From Marisa cornuarietis (taxonomy: Eukaryota; Mollusca; Gastropoda; Architaenioglossa; Ampullariidae), in the NCBI GenBank assembly GCA_004794655.1, contig SMMW01000576.1, forward strand, positions 2,679,501-2,743,500: 64,000 nt of DNA, given 5' to 3'. This document shows, one piece after another, positions 1 to 13,300 of this stretch. Both the position numbers and the translations under genes were made by a program. Below the pieces are notes generated by a model. The model was given only the letters and a program-made list of their open reading frames with translations, did no database searches and had not been told where the DNA came from. The first letter of the stretch is position 1. Each line of letters opens with the position of its first letter.

Positions 1-1097
1 TGTCTTGTTTATGATGGAGATTAATTTTTTTCATCCATAGTTTTACATTTAGATTTTTTTGTTTATTTTCCCTACCTTATGCTTGGTTATAGTTGTGTCT
101 ATGGATGAATGAAGGAAGCCTATATTTAATATTTGTTTTCTTATTAATTTATAGTTAGTCTAAGCTAGTAGTCTTATTATTTCTTTTATGGAAATGTTTT
201 TGTTTTTTGTATTATTGTTTCTCAAGGGGCTATGTCATCCAGTTTGTACTCCTTACCTATCGATGTGGATCTAAAATCAGAATAGCTTGCCACCATCGTT
301 GCTACTAATGACAGTATATTATGTAGTATCTCTCTGGGTGACCTATTTAAGTTCTCCTCTTTCTTGTTTGTCTTCATTATATTCTTAATAACATATGTGA
401 GGTGCTAAGTCTGTCTCCACATGTGTATGTGAGAGATTATTCTATATTAAGTCTAATTCTAGCTATTTGGATTGGTGAGATGTGTGGAACAATAGTAGAG
501 TAATACGAGGCTGGTCATCCTAGTTCCTTTACCTTCACTTTTGTATTATTCTTGCTACCTTATTTTGTATTGCTGGCTTTATGGCATTTTTTCTTTCTGT
601 TGGTGAAAAAGAAATGTTTAGACTGGTGACTTTATGACAGGTATTTTGTTTTACTGCAAGTCTACCTAGTTTATCAGCCCACTCATCTTCTTTTATTCCA
701 GCATGGGAGGGATGTATTTGTTTTCTTTTTTAATCTTATTTATGAGAGATAGTATCTCATACACTATGTCTGCTTTGTTAGATGATTGGTTTTTCAACCT
801 CGTATGCTAACAGTGAGTCTGATATTAAAAGGTATTGTCGGTGTGTTGTGCCCTTCATGTTTAGTAGTATTGTCTAAAGAGCTGTCTGTGTGGCAGTTAG
901 CTTTGATGGAGTCTAATAGACTTGTCAGTAAACTCCCAGTCCATTTACATGTGTCTCTGGGTCATAAGATCCATTTGCATATATCTGTGTATAGTCTTTG
1001 TAAATGGGACTTATTTTTTTTTAGACTTGTTTTTGAAGTTATTTGGTTTTAATGTTCTTTGCTATATTTGGTGAGATCAAAATCTTCCAGTGGTTGT
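1..1097. other. Left flank, no gene recognised
   Basis: AT- and T-rich sequence. Short open readings occur (for example 786-1052 +) but none has splice partners, codon bias or similarity that I recognise. It may be the intron or upstream region of the SYCP2 gene, whose first exons are not seen. Confidence 0.5.
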
Positions 1098-1109
1098 GGA
1101 AGTGTCCAG

Positions 1110-1422
1110 TCAATCAAATCAATCAATCCTCTTCGTACTATTTGCACATAAGGCCTCAACCAGAGCCCGCCACTGATGTCGATCGGCTGAAACCCGCTCC
1201 AGGCGACCCCATGTCCGGCCCTTTCCAATCATCTCCCGTTCCACTAATCTTCTCCAGGTTTCCTTTGGGCGGCCATCGTAGGGCAATTCTGGAGAGGTCT
1301 GCTGTCTGCTGGCGGAGCGCATGTCCAATCCATCGCCAACGCCTTCGTTGAACCTGCGTGGTGATGGACTCAGTTTCAGTTCTTTGGTGGAGTTCTTCAT
1401 TGGTGATGGTGTTTGGCCAAAA
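1110..1422 (-). mobile_element. RTE-like LINE stub with 12-bp target duplication
   Basis: The 3'-terminal 313 bp of the same LINE family as the element at 9509-11176, on the - strand. It encodes the reverse-transcriptase C-terminus (RRRWRWIGHALRQQ) and ends in a TTGATTGATT tail rather than poly(A). GGAAGTGTCCAG occurs at both 1098-1109 and 1423-1434, an exact target-site duplication. Compared with the longer copy it lacks a segment of about 23 bases near 1275, so its reading is shifted. Confidence 0.88.
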
Positions 1423-1434
1423 GGAAGTGTCCAG

Positions 1435-2277
1435 ATTGGTGTTTAAATGTTGGGTGTGTTGGTGAAATGTTGTAATGTTTGTTCCTGCTTCTTTTGTGTT
1501 TTCAATATGCTGGATGTGTTGTTGGGGCAATCTGTACTGTGCCTGTGCGGTTGTGGGTGAATCTGTGGGACTGAGCGTTTTGGTGGGAGACACTATATCT
1601 TGAAGTACTGTATTTTGAAATATTATTTAGCTGTCCTTTCCTTGATTGCTTCATATGTTTTAATTATCAGTTTTGTGGGTTTTGGTCCTGTCTCTGCTAT
1701 CACTGGCAGGCTTTGTGTGTATGAAGATATTTCCAACACTACTTTTATCACCCTGACTTGTACTGATGGACACTTAAGCTATTTGGTTTGAATTCAGATG
1801 AACTAGAAGTGGAGTTGCATATAATATTTTAGATATTATATGGACTTGATAGAGGCTTAGCATAGATTTTGGATTGGTGCACCAGTTATTTCCATCTCAC
1901 CCTGGTATTTCCTACCTCTGCCCCTATCTCTGCTCTTGTTTTTGAATGCCATGTAATGACATGTATATTTAGTGCAGTGATTAAAAGTGTATTAAAAATG
2001 GTTTATTTTTTGTTGAGAATCTATAGTATTATAATCTCATCAGATTTATTTCTTTTTTGGCAAATGTAGTTATTTTTTTCTATGTGTGTGGTTCAGTTTG
2101 TTGTTTATGAGAAAATTACACCTTAGAGTTAGAATTGTATCTGTGAGGTTTATTTAAGGGTTGACATCAATATACAATATTCTGTTTTCTGGTTTGTTTT
2201 TCCTTAAACATTATTGGCTGGGATTTTGAGGCTGAGAGTTTAGAGCTATTATATTTTAACTATTTTGCTACTCCATG
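1435..2277. repeat. AT-rich flank with a dispersed repeat copy at about 1896-2045
   Basis: No gene seen. The part from about 1896 to 2045 is repeated at about 5020-5260 (shared blocks TTTCCTACCTCT, GAATGCCAT, AATGACATGTATATTTAGTG and GAGAATCTATAGTATT in the same order). The second copy carries extra bases between blocks. The family is unknown. Confidence 0.55.
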
Positions 2278-2291
2278 TAGGTCCTCTTGGA

Positions 2292-3066
2292 TTTTATATA
2301 TTCCAATGATTTTGTCCAATGATGGGAGAGATGTCAACACCTCTTTCTCCCTGTCAATCCAAATCAGGGGACAGCAAGTGCAGAGGCTGCTGGGTTTAGT
2401 TACCTTGGTACAGTGATAAATGAAAGGCTCTCCTTTACTGATTATTCACACACATTATGTGTACAAAAAGGCCCAGCAACGACTGTACCTTCTGAGGAAA
2501 CTCCGTAGCTTCAACATCAGCTCCAGGGTGCTGGAGATTGACTGTCTATAGGTCTCTAGTTGAGAGCACTCTCACTTTTAACATCGCTGCCTGTTATGGT
2601 CACCTCCTTGTCAAAGACAAGGCAAAAATGGCCAGAATCATCCACCAGGCAAATAAAATTATTGGAACAACACAGCTGCCACTTTCTGACTTGTACCTTC
2701 ATGTAGTTAGAAAGATGGCATATAATATCATCTCAGACAGGACACACCCTCTCCATCCCTGCTTCCAGTTGCTGTCCTCAGGCAGGCGCTAAAAAGTGCC
2801 ACGAATGCAGAAAACTGCGTATCAGAGGTTCTTTGTGCCAGCAGCCATCACCATCATGAATAAAACGCACAAGGACCGCTAGGTCTACTGGCATCCTGCT
2901 TGTGAAGTTTCCAATTTATGTGTGAGAATGTGAAGGTGCCCCTGTGTGTTAAATGTCTATATGAGTATGTATGCCTCCCCGTTAAGTTACATGTTTTTGT
3001 GAGCTAAAGGAAAATTTCTGTCTTGGGCTTTCTGGAACAGACAGTAAAGTTGATTTGATTTGATTT
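2292..3066 (+). mobile_element. LINE reverse-transcriptase 3' fragment
   Basis: Decayed C-terminal part of a non-LTR reverse transcriptase. The reading crosses frames, with recognisable pieces: a CYGHL-type motif, IIGTTQLPLSDLYLHVVRKM, then TKMAYNIISDRTHPLHP-like sequence and YQRFFVPAAITIMN. The element ends in TTGATTTGATTTGATT before 3067. An imperfect match of TAGGTCCTCTTGGA (2278-2291) with TAGGTCTTTTGGA (3066-3078) may be its target duplication. The class is probably the CR1/RTE-like group common in aquatic animals. Confidence 0.72.
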
Positions 3067-3489
3067 AGGTCTTTTGGAGGTATTTGTTTTATATATTTCT
3101 ATTTTCCTAGGAGAGATAATTATATAATTGAATGTTTTTTAATTCAGTGTTATTGATTATAGTCCTTGGTCTGTTCTGGGTAGCTTTTGCAAATATGTTA
3201 CTTTTAAATTTGAAGCCAAGCTAAAATATTTGTTATTATGTAGATGGTTTTTATATTTCTCAGAAAAGAACTATCTGATCAGTCTTATTTACATAATGTG
3301 CTATCAATGTGTTATTTTTTTCTTTGTTTATGAATTATCTTTACAATTTTATTCTGTTAATTATCTTTATAGTGTTTATGTTGTCAGAGTTTTTTAAGTC
3401 TGTTATTTTTTCTTGTTGGGAAAAACGTTATGCCTTTTTTTAAACCTGTTACCTTTTTATTCAAAGATTTGTTTCTTTATTTTACACAG

Positions 3490-6400
3490 GCGTTGCCAGC
3501 CATACTTGACTCAACCATCTGCATCAGTAAGGTTCAGGAGAGCCTACAGACTAGCCTGTCTGCCCTTCGTGAGACAAAGGATGATGAAAAATCTTTCTTT
3601 CTTCTCAAATCTGGCATCATTTATCTGATAAGTATATGTAGTGTTTGAGCACAGGACTTACTTAGCCTGTCAGAAGAAGAATCAATGCTTCCAAAACAGA
3701 CCAGTGTATTGTGCAAAAGGCTGTGAAAACTTCTTAATACTATATAGTTCAAGTTTCTTTATGGTCCATTAAGGTCATAATTTAGAGGTAAAAAAATGTC
3801 ACAAGAACTATTTAATGTGTGTCCTGATGAAAAGGTATTTACCCAGCTTTGTTGATATCTGTCATTCTTAAAAAATGCATCTGTTCAATACACATTTTGC
3901 ATATTACACCCCATTTTCAACAGCAACATATTTTAAGGTGATCACTTACTTTATTAAATTACAGAAATGCAGATGAGTGCCCCTGTGTTTATATGTGTGT
4001 GTGTGTGTGTGTGTGTGATTGAAAGATAGCTTTATATAATGAAAAATTTTGTTGTTCAATTTGCAGAGGTATTGAAGCTTCTTGAAAAGTCCATGCCTAT
4101 TCAATTGGAAAACCATATTCTTGATCTTCTTTTGGAGAACATCATTGTATGTACAAAATTTTGTTCTAACTTTGACAACTATATATGCTCACATCATGAG
4201 ATATATGAGGGTATTTTAGAGCACAAGTTGAGAAGATCAATGTTTAAAGGGTTACGTTTCATTAATTCATGGATTTATTTACTAACACTTTTCAGGTTTG
4301 GTATTCTATTATGAACTTAACTTCATCATTTGAAAATAATTTTTTTTACCTGGATTAACCTTTTTTTATATGCACTTAGTAAGGTAAGTATTATTGTCTC
4401 ATTTCTTTGTTTCAAATTGTCAAATATCTAGTTCTCGATCATTATTAACCTACAGCACCTCAGTCATTTATCTAGTGTTTTATATGTATTTAAATTAAAC
4501 AAAATGCTACCTTTGCTTATTTTGCAGTCTGTGAATGAAAGTGGTATTAAATGTGAGTACATCCTTGATCAAAGCTCGTTGAAGTCATTAAATCATACAA
4601 ATGAAGGGAGGTAATATTATCTGCTGCAAATTTCAGATGAAGTCAACAATTGTTGATTTAGCATATTCTGGAAAGATTTACATTCAGTCATGACTAGTTA
4701 ACGCACGTCACAACAAATTTTTAACTTTTCTGATAAACTGATTTTAGTTTGATTTCACGAAGACAATTATGCACTGACAAAATGTGAAACATCTTGCTAA
4801 AAAAAAATTTATTTATATGCAAATGGAAAACAATAATTTATACCTTCTATGCATGCTGTTTAGAAGATTGTGAAGTATAGATATAAATTAGAACGATATC
4901 ATAGAATAATAAGTAATTATATAAACTTATGTGATTCATTGTGAAAGCCATACACTGAACTGTTGATATGAGCATAAATAGTAGAAGCTGAGCTGTCCTT
5001 ACTAATTTTCCTCTTCACTCTCTCTTTCCCACCTGATATTTCCTACCTCTACCTCTACTCTTGTCTTTCCCTGCATATTGAACTCGTGTGTCAAGAGGGA
5101 AAGATGTTTTTGAATGCCATATGTAATGTAATGACATGTATATTTAGTGCAGTGAATAAAAATGTGTTTTTAAATAAAATCTTAACAAGAAATACCAGAA
5201 AATATTGCTGATTTTTTTAAATGTATTCTTGTGAGAATCTATAGTATTGTGATTATGTGTTGATCACCATTATTTCTTTGCAGCCAACAATTTTGCATTG
5301 CCATACATCATAGGCCCATGCCTGGACTTCCTTCTGAATAGTGTTGTACCATTCCTGCCTAAACTGGAGGTAAGATTTATTGTCAAAGTTACCTTAGTAT
5401 ACACCTTGTTCCAATCAGCCCAAGTAAAAATACTACATACATTCAGTTTCAGAATAAAAACAGCATCAGACTGCACAAAGGTTGAAAAGTATTTTGAGTG
5501 AGAATTCTTACTCAGAGTCAGAGTGAAAGAAAGTAGAAGAGTGAATACATTATTTTTATTTCCACAAGTCCCGTCTTAAATCAAGTATGAATCTTGCCTG
5601 CAAAATATTCATCAAAAGTGGTGAAGGCTTATAGATAGCTAATAGAAATAATTAAATATGTGGTTTAAATGTTTATATTTAATTAAATGATTCCTGTTGT
5701 TATTTTTATAGGCATTGAAAATTTTTTTAATGAGTACAGAGCTGGCATTAAAGCTAAAAGAGTAGATAGAAAAAATAAATATTTTGTCTGTTTCGAAAAG
5801 TAGATTAATAAAAGATAACAAAAACAAAAGCAGTAAACATACATTTTTTAAAAATTAATATGAATGTGGAAAAGCTGTGACTGTCTTAATCTTTCCTTAG
5901 GTACTTAAAACCCTGAATATTGTATATGAGTCATCAACTCATGCAGTGAAACGAGACATTTTGTACAAAGAGGAAATGAAAATTAAAGTGTAAGTTTCAA
6001 TTTTTAATTAAACCATTTTTTCACTATTATTACAAAAATTAATAATTATGGGAAGTGTAGAAAATGAAAATTAATCATGTGTTCTTTAGAGAGAGAGTGG
6101 GAATGTGTGTGTGTGTGTGTGTGCATGCCCAACAGAGTGTGTAGAGGGGTGAGTGGGTGATGAATTGTGCCTGAAGAGAGGAGAGAAAGGAGAATGAGGA
6201 AAGAAAGAGAAGTTGTAGTATGGAAGAAGGAGAGGTGAGGCCTGATAAAGACATGTAAATATCTTTATGGATAAACTAATATTGCATTAATTTTATTTAG
6301 TGTTCTTCAGTTATTTTACCCCATCTTTGTTTCTGATAAAATTTTTCTATCTTAACATTCTTAACAGAGAACGATTATTCCAGCTCATTCTAGACATTGG

Positions 6401-7388
6401 AGGTAGGTAGCTCTACGCAAAGAAAGTAATAGATGTCAGTTATGTAAATACTTGTGAAAATGAGTTTATATGGATTAATTCAACACAAGCCCATGAAGAA
6501 AATCACATCGAGCAATGTGCGAAGTACCCATACAAGCAGCCTGTGCCGGTCTGTTTTAGAGCAACCAAATAAGACATTCTAGATTACAGCAGATACAAAA
6601 TTTATAAGGTATAAATTACTATTTTAAGTTTCTTTGAGTGTAGTCCAAGTATATTCAAAACAAAGTCTCAGCAACTTGATGCAAATTTTCTTTTTGAGAA
6701 CCTAACAAATATTTAAGTTGCTATTATGATAAAGTTAAATTTGGCTTTGCCCTTTCTTCTTTTTGTGATTTCAGATTATGAGTTTCAGGTTGGTTTGATT
6801 GAGTTCCTTTTTAGGCTGATACCACGCAAATCACGCCAAATGTACTTGCAGAAGGTGATCAAACGGGAGGAAATTTTGCAAGCATGCCTCAGTATTAGGG
6901 ACAAGTATTTTGAGATTGTAAGCAAACAGATATTGCATATTTAATGTATCTTATTTATAAAAATAAATCTTCAGCTATTGATATTATGTATACCTTGAGG
7001 CTGGTTATAGTTTATAAATAACAAAGTAATTTTGGGTTGTGACACTGGCTTCTTTTTCATTTAATGGCAGTATTGTTTAACTCTTTTTCATTTTTTTTAA
7101 ACCTACTGTACGTGTAATCACCATTATAAAGTATTGAAAAAACATTAAGATGAGAAACTGTGCCTGTTGTTTTTTTTGTTATTGAACCTATACTTTTCAG
7201 TTAAAACTAATTATTTTAAAGAAGTTCTGTTGACCTTGAATGCTAAAATAAAAATGATTTTCACCATAAGATACCTACTAGCATTAAATACCAACAATCA
7301 GTCATGGAAATGAGATGTGACTTGTATGTTTTCAGGACTGCCGACAATTTCTTAATCATCTCAACAGTTCTCAGTTTGCCAGAACAAA
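3490..7388 (+). CDS. SYCP2: SYCP2 N-terminal ARM-like helical domain (exons 1-8 of the model)
   Basis: Eight small exons encode about 217 codons of helix-rich sequence that align by eye with the N-terminal armadillo-like domain of SYCP2. The clearest stretch is exon 6775-6917: DYEFQVGLIEFLFR is close to the vertebrate DYDLQVGIVEAL motif, and the next exon begins DCRQFLNHLN, like the vertebrate DCRIFLNLVN. Exon 4528-4552 is a 25-nt microexon ending before a GTGAGT donor; using it makes the frame into exon 5284-5369 work, while the longer reading to the GTAATA site at 4611 does not. The first exon seen opens in phase 0 after an AG at 3488-3489, so at least one exon is upstream or beyond the left edge. 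Confidence 0.87.
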
Positions 7389-10300
7389 GTATGTAACTTA
7401 AGTTTAACTGATTTCCATATCCTTTTATTCTCTGGAAGTTTAAAATTTTAATCCTATATTGTCAAGGTGATTTGAATGTATAAAAGAATTTTAAAATTTA
7501 CATTTTCAGACATATATTTTCAACATCAGATGCTTTTAGCTATGTCATCACTTATTTAGTTGTTTGTCATCATCATAAAAGAGAAAAGGGACAGAGATTT
7601 ATAGTTTTCATATCCTCATAGCTTTGGGCTTGATTTACATGCATTATATTTATCTCATGCAGGGTTTTTTCATATCCATGTCAAGCTGTAGCTATTGGAT
7701 CATTTGAGGTGTGTAGTTGTTTTATGTAATTGGTAGAAGATATGGATTTCTTTTTGGTTTGTGTATTTTATTCAGCTTCATTATTTAGAAAATCATCTAG
7801 CAAAAAACCTGGTTGTCTGTATTCATCAGGTTCTCTGCAAGCGTTTAAAACAAATCTTCATCAAACCTACATGTTTAAGTTTACATTTATAATTAATGTG
7901 TACATGAGAGCTACATATAAGACACATATATATATATATATATAAGGTGGTTATCTAAAAAAAGGTATTCTTAAATAGAGACAAGGGAGCCAGCATTAAA
8001 CCCAGAAGTGAAGGGTGTTTTAAGTGTGACATTTACAAAAGTGTAGAAATTTAATCTTGACATTTTAATTCTTTATGCTTTTATGTCAAAAACTGACAGC
8101 TCCAAAAGCCTAGTGATGATGGGTACAATGACTTCTGGATTGACTTCAACAAGGGTAGTCACAGAATGACTGTGTTTTGTGAAAATGCACCAACTTCAAC
8201 ACAGGTATATATATTATGAATATCATGAAGAGAATAGTACTTTCTTGACTAAAAATACTTATAAAATCATTGACATAGATCTGTAGTGTACAGATTGAAA
8301 AATTTTGTTTAAAACTTGAGTAGAACTGTATCCATAGCATGGACCTCCTTTTTCAGCATTTGTTGACGATGCGAACAAGAAATGACTATTTTTTCTTATT
8401 CAGTAGTATTTTTTATTTTTGAAACTGTTTGATGTCACTTTTTTTTCACTAGCACAAGCTTGAAAATTAAGTAATTTAAAAAAAAACAATATTTTGCTGC
8501 ACACAGACAAGCCCTGGAGAAAGCTTCTGGGATACTGTTTCTGTCTGGAACAAAGATGTTATCAGTTTTAGATGCTGGGGTAAGTGTTTTGCAAGATTTT
8601 TGCTATCTTGATCACTGTTAAGCAAAATCATTTTGTAAGTAAAACAGTAATTTTAAAAATAACTGTGAGTCTTAGGTCCATCAACTTCTGTAAAAAAACA
8701 AAAATCAAAATAGATCATCATATTGACATATTCCCCAAAGCAAATGAAGGAGTACTAAAGCCAGTGAAACAACATGTATGGGCCATTTTGGGACAAAGTT
8801 TTGAAATCTTGTATGCTTTATTAACAGACGTACGATTTTTTTTTTACTAAACACATATCTGCATACTTGTGAACATAAATGTGTAAATGATTTCTTAGAA
8901 TGCACAAGAAAACACACACACACACACACACACACAGAGTTATACAAGGTCTTTTATATTTTTAATCAATTCGTTCTTGATGGTGAACTTTTGATGTGCC
9001 ATATATATTGATACATGCACATTTATACATTTTAACCATTTATGCTGTCAGTAATTAAGGCTTCCTTTAACCTTCTCTAAGATGTTTCCTTATGAAATTA
9101 TATATATTTATCATTGAACATATTCATATACACAGATACCTAAAGATAAAGTGTATAAATGTAATATGTAGATTGCTATGTTTCACAGAGGAAGAGAAAA
9201 TGGTAAAGCTCTGCATGCTTCTCAGATCATCTGCTGACTGTTTTATTGCTTCAGAAATAAATCATAATGTTTATGTTACCATGGACAGACAGTATAATCT
9301 TGAAAATGCTCTGTCACAAACATTTACTCAGGTATGATTTCATTTTCCTTGATAATTTGTCATATTATTGAAATGCCAGCTGTTTTATTTATAAAATTTG
9401 ATTAATAACTCATAGTTCTTTGTTTCCCAACTGACATACATTTCATATTCAAGATGATCATGCTGGTTTGTTTAAGCTTATAATTTTAGGCTTTTTTTTC
9501 ACATGAATCAATCAATCAATCCTCTTCGTGCTAGTTGCACATAAGGCCTCAACCAGAGCCCGCCACTGATGTCGATCGGCTGAAACTCGCTCCAGGCGAC
9601 CCCATGTCCAGCCCTTTCCTTTCATCTCCCTTTCCACTGTTCTTCTCCAGGTTTCCTTTGGGCGGCCTCGTTTTCTTCGGCCGTCTGGAGTCCATCGTAG
9701 GGCGATTCTGGAGAGGTCTGCTGTCTGCTGGCGAAGCACATGTCCAATCCATCGCCAACGCCTTCGTTGAACCTGCATGGTGATGGATTCGGTTTCAGTT
9801 CTTCGGTGGAGTTCTTCATTGGTGATGGTGTTTGGCCAAAAGATGTTAAGTATGCGCCTGAGGCATCTGTTTTGGAAGATGTCAAGCCTGTTACCGATGT
9901 TTTTGGTCATCTTCCATGATTCTGATCCATAAAGGAGGGTGCTGATCACATTCGACTTGAAGATTCTCAGTTTGGTCTTCTGGCTGATGTTTTTTGCCTT
10001 CCATGTGCTCCTGAGTGAGGCGAAGGCCTGGCTGGCTTTTGCCAGTCGGGCTCGAATCTCCACCTCCGCATCCCCGGTGTTTGAAATCTTGGACCCAAGA
10101 TAGGTAAAACTGTCAACTTCCTCAATATCTTCTCCATTTAGTTTGATGTTTTCTTGGACTCTGGCGTTCACTCTCATACTTTTCGTTTTCTTTGTGCTGA
10201 CCTTCAAGCCAAGGTTTCCAGCTGTTTCTGAGAAGGCATTTGTTTTCTCCTGCATGTCTTGGTGGCGGTGTGACAACAGGGCAATGTCATCGGCAAAGTC

Positions 10301-13300
10301 CAAGTCTTCCAGCATTGTTGTTGCTGTCATAGTCATGGTCCATTTGATCCCTCTCCTCTCTCTGTCGGTGGAATTCTTCATAATCCAGTCCATGGCCAGG
10401 ATGAAGAGGAACGGCGACAGAATGCAGCCCTGCTTCACCCCAGTACTGACGTTGAAGGGGGCTGTGAGCTCAGTGTCACAGACCACCTGGGATTTGAAAT
10501 CGCTGTACAGCATTGCAACGACCTGGACAAGTTTTGCAGGGACTCCATAATGCCTCAGGATCTTCCATAAGGACTCGCGATGGATGCTGTCAAAAGCCTT
10601 CTCCAGGTCGATGAAGCTGATGTACAGCGGTGCATTCCACTCATTGCTCTGCTCCAGAATCTGACGCAGAGTGAAAATGAGTTCAGTGCAGGATCGCCCA
10701 GGGCGAAATCCTGCTTGCTGAGGCTGGAGGTCTTTCTCAACGGTTGCCGTCAGTCTTGACAAAACAATCTTGCTGAAGACCTTGCTGGTGATGGAAAGAA
10801 ATGTTATACCCCTCCAGTTATTGCAGTCTCCAAGATCTCCTTTCTTGGGTAACTTGAAGATGAGCCCTGTCTTCCATGCATCGGGGATCTGTCCTGATTC
10901 CCAAACTTGCCTGAAGATTTCAGTCAACATGGGAGCTGTTACATTCACATCTGCTTTCAGCATCTCTGCTGTTATTCCATCTGCCCCTGGTGCTTTGCCG
11001 CTTTTCATTGCCTTGATTGCTGCTGTCACTTCTTCCAGGCGTGGCGGGTCTGTGCAGATGTCAAGGTCTGTATCTGCTGGCTGGATGTCTGCGAGCTGAG
11101 GGGGTCTGGTCTGTTCAGAACTGACTCAAAATGCTCCCTCCAGCGCTGTAGCTTTTCTGCCTCTCCCTGGACAACATTTCACATGAATAGAACATTCTAT
11201 TTTAAAAGTTTTTCTCCTTCTGGTGGTCTTTTGATCTTTCCATAAAATTTTAATTATTAACAAAATCACAATTTTTGGTCTTGAAATATTGTAACTGTCT
11301 TTTCTGAAAAGGGTTTTCTGAGTCTGAGGAAATGTGGTCAATATATTTGTTCTATGTTTAGTGTACAAGTGCAAATGAGAAATTATTATATGTATATATT
11401 GTGTGTAACATATGCATGTTCTTTTTTATTATAAAAATTATATGTTTATTTATCATGTGTCTGTTTTGTTCTATCTTTATTAACAGAAAAAGAAAACTTC
11501 TGATTCTTTGAATTCCCTGCATATTTTGACCAGTGAGTCTTGTTTAGAAAAAGTAAGTAAACTGATCTGATTATTTCTTCTAAGGACTTCTTAATACCGC
11601 AGTTTCAGTTTTTTTGCTATAGAGCAAATTTTGTCTTCATTTTAAAGTACAGTATTATTATTTTAGTGTGTAGTCTTTTGGTTACATAATTTCTGGCGGA
11701 TTGCAACAAATACAAATGAATACTGTCAATCCTGCAAAATGCAGATTCAGTAAAGAATGTTGTCCCATGTTTTATGTATGAATATGAATAAAGTTTGTGC
11801 ATAAATATGCATATATATATACTCTGCTTGTTGTGGCTAGTTAGTTTTTATGGAAATCATCATTGATTTTCTTTTCATACAGCTAGCAAACCACAGTGTG
11901 GGTGGGGAGGCAGCTGCTGGACCAGAAGAACCACATGAAAAGGAAGCAAAAAGATTGCTCTCTGCTTATGCCACATCTCATAAAGTGTCCATTCCCACAA
12001 ACCCCATGTCCACACCTGCCAGCACCATCAGCTTTTTATCTTTAAGTTCCAACAAATGTGGAATCTTTGCAAAAAAATCACCTGAATTTGGCGAGGAAAT
12101 TCACAAGTACAGCTGTCCACCTCAGGAGAAAAAAGCAAGAGCCAAGCAAATGGTTTTAGAAAAACAACCACGAAAACGGGATAAAACAAACACTCCTATT
12201 GTCACCTGTCAAACAGTAAAGAAGAAAGAGGACAATGGAAAGACATCCTGTAAGAATGTTTAAATAGTTATTTTCAGCTGGCATGCTTTTTTCCAGTTTT
12301 GGTCTGATATGTCTATTATCTGTTGACATCTGCAGGACAGCTGACTCAAATTTTACACTTAACATTTATGATTATTAAAAATTTTTTGATTGACAAAAGA
12401 AAATGAGTAGTACACTACAGTAAAGTTTTACCTGCATGCAATTTTTCTTTTTAAAAAAGACTCATTCTCCAACAGGATAATCTGTTCTATATGTTGTCTG
12501 AGTACAGCACAAGCTTGTGTTTGATTTGGACATCGTTTCTTATTTCAGTATAGAAAATACTGAAGGTCCAATCCACACACTGCACCTCTTATATGCACAC
12601 CCTTAGCATCTAGAACTAGAATGAAGCTGACACAAAAACTAGATTTTAAATTCCAACCAACCGGTGTGTGGGATATGTAATTATAGTTTACATGGATATA
12701 AATAAGTAGACCATCTGTTTGTCATTGGTATCCTTGAGTTGTTTTTTTTTTTTATTTCAGTTCAGTCAAAGACAGAAAGCACACCACAAGGAAGAGTAAC
12801 ACGTTCCTCACAGAAGTTAAAGAACCCTGTTGCCATCTTTAAAGAGCCCAGTACTAGGCAACAAGGAACCAGGAAAACCTTAAAGAAATCAAAATCTTCT
12901 GTCAATGCTTTAAAGATTATACAGACTGATGTTAAAACTCAGCACGGTGAGATCCCTGTTGAGTATGCCGAAACCAGAAAAGGAATAAAGGAAACTTAGT
13001 ATTTTGCAGTCTGCAAATGTTTCCCATGTTCTACTCACATTCCATTTCCAAAATTTCATTTTACCTTTGCCTTAAACAGAATTCTAGCAATAATGCATAG
13101 GAATACATTAATGGTGTCTTGGGAGTTATTGCTTGTCTCTATATTTTAAAAATAGTTAAATTCCTGCTGTCTTAACTTGCAGCTTAGAACTCTCATTAAT
13201 GTTATTATGTCAGAATATTTTGCTGGCGAGTTAGGTTGCAGTGAAAAAATGTATTAACCAAATATTACTGTACGGTTTATGTCAGCATCAAAATGTTTGA

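Noticed and set aside
4528..4610. 83-nt version of the third SYCP2 exon
   Set aside because: It leaves two bases and breaks the frame into exon 5284-5369; the GTGAGT donor after 4552 fits.
9512..11029. 505-codon open reading as a host gene
   Set aside because: It is a reverse transcriptase inside an insertion with target duplications, not a host gene.
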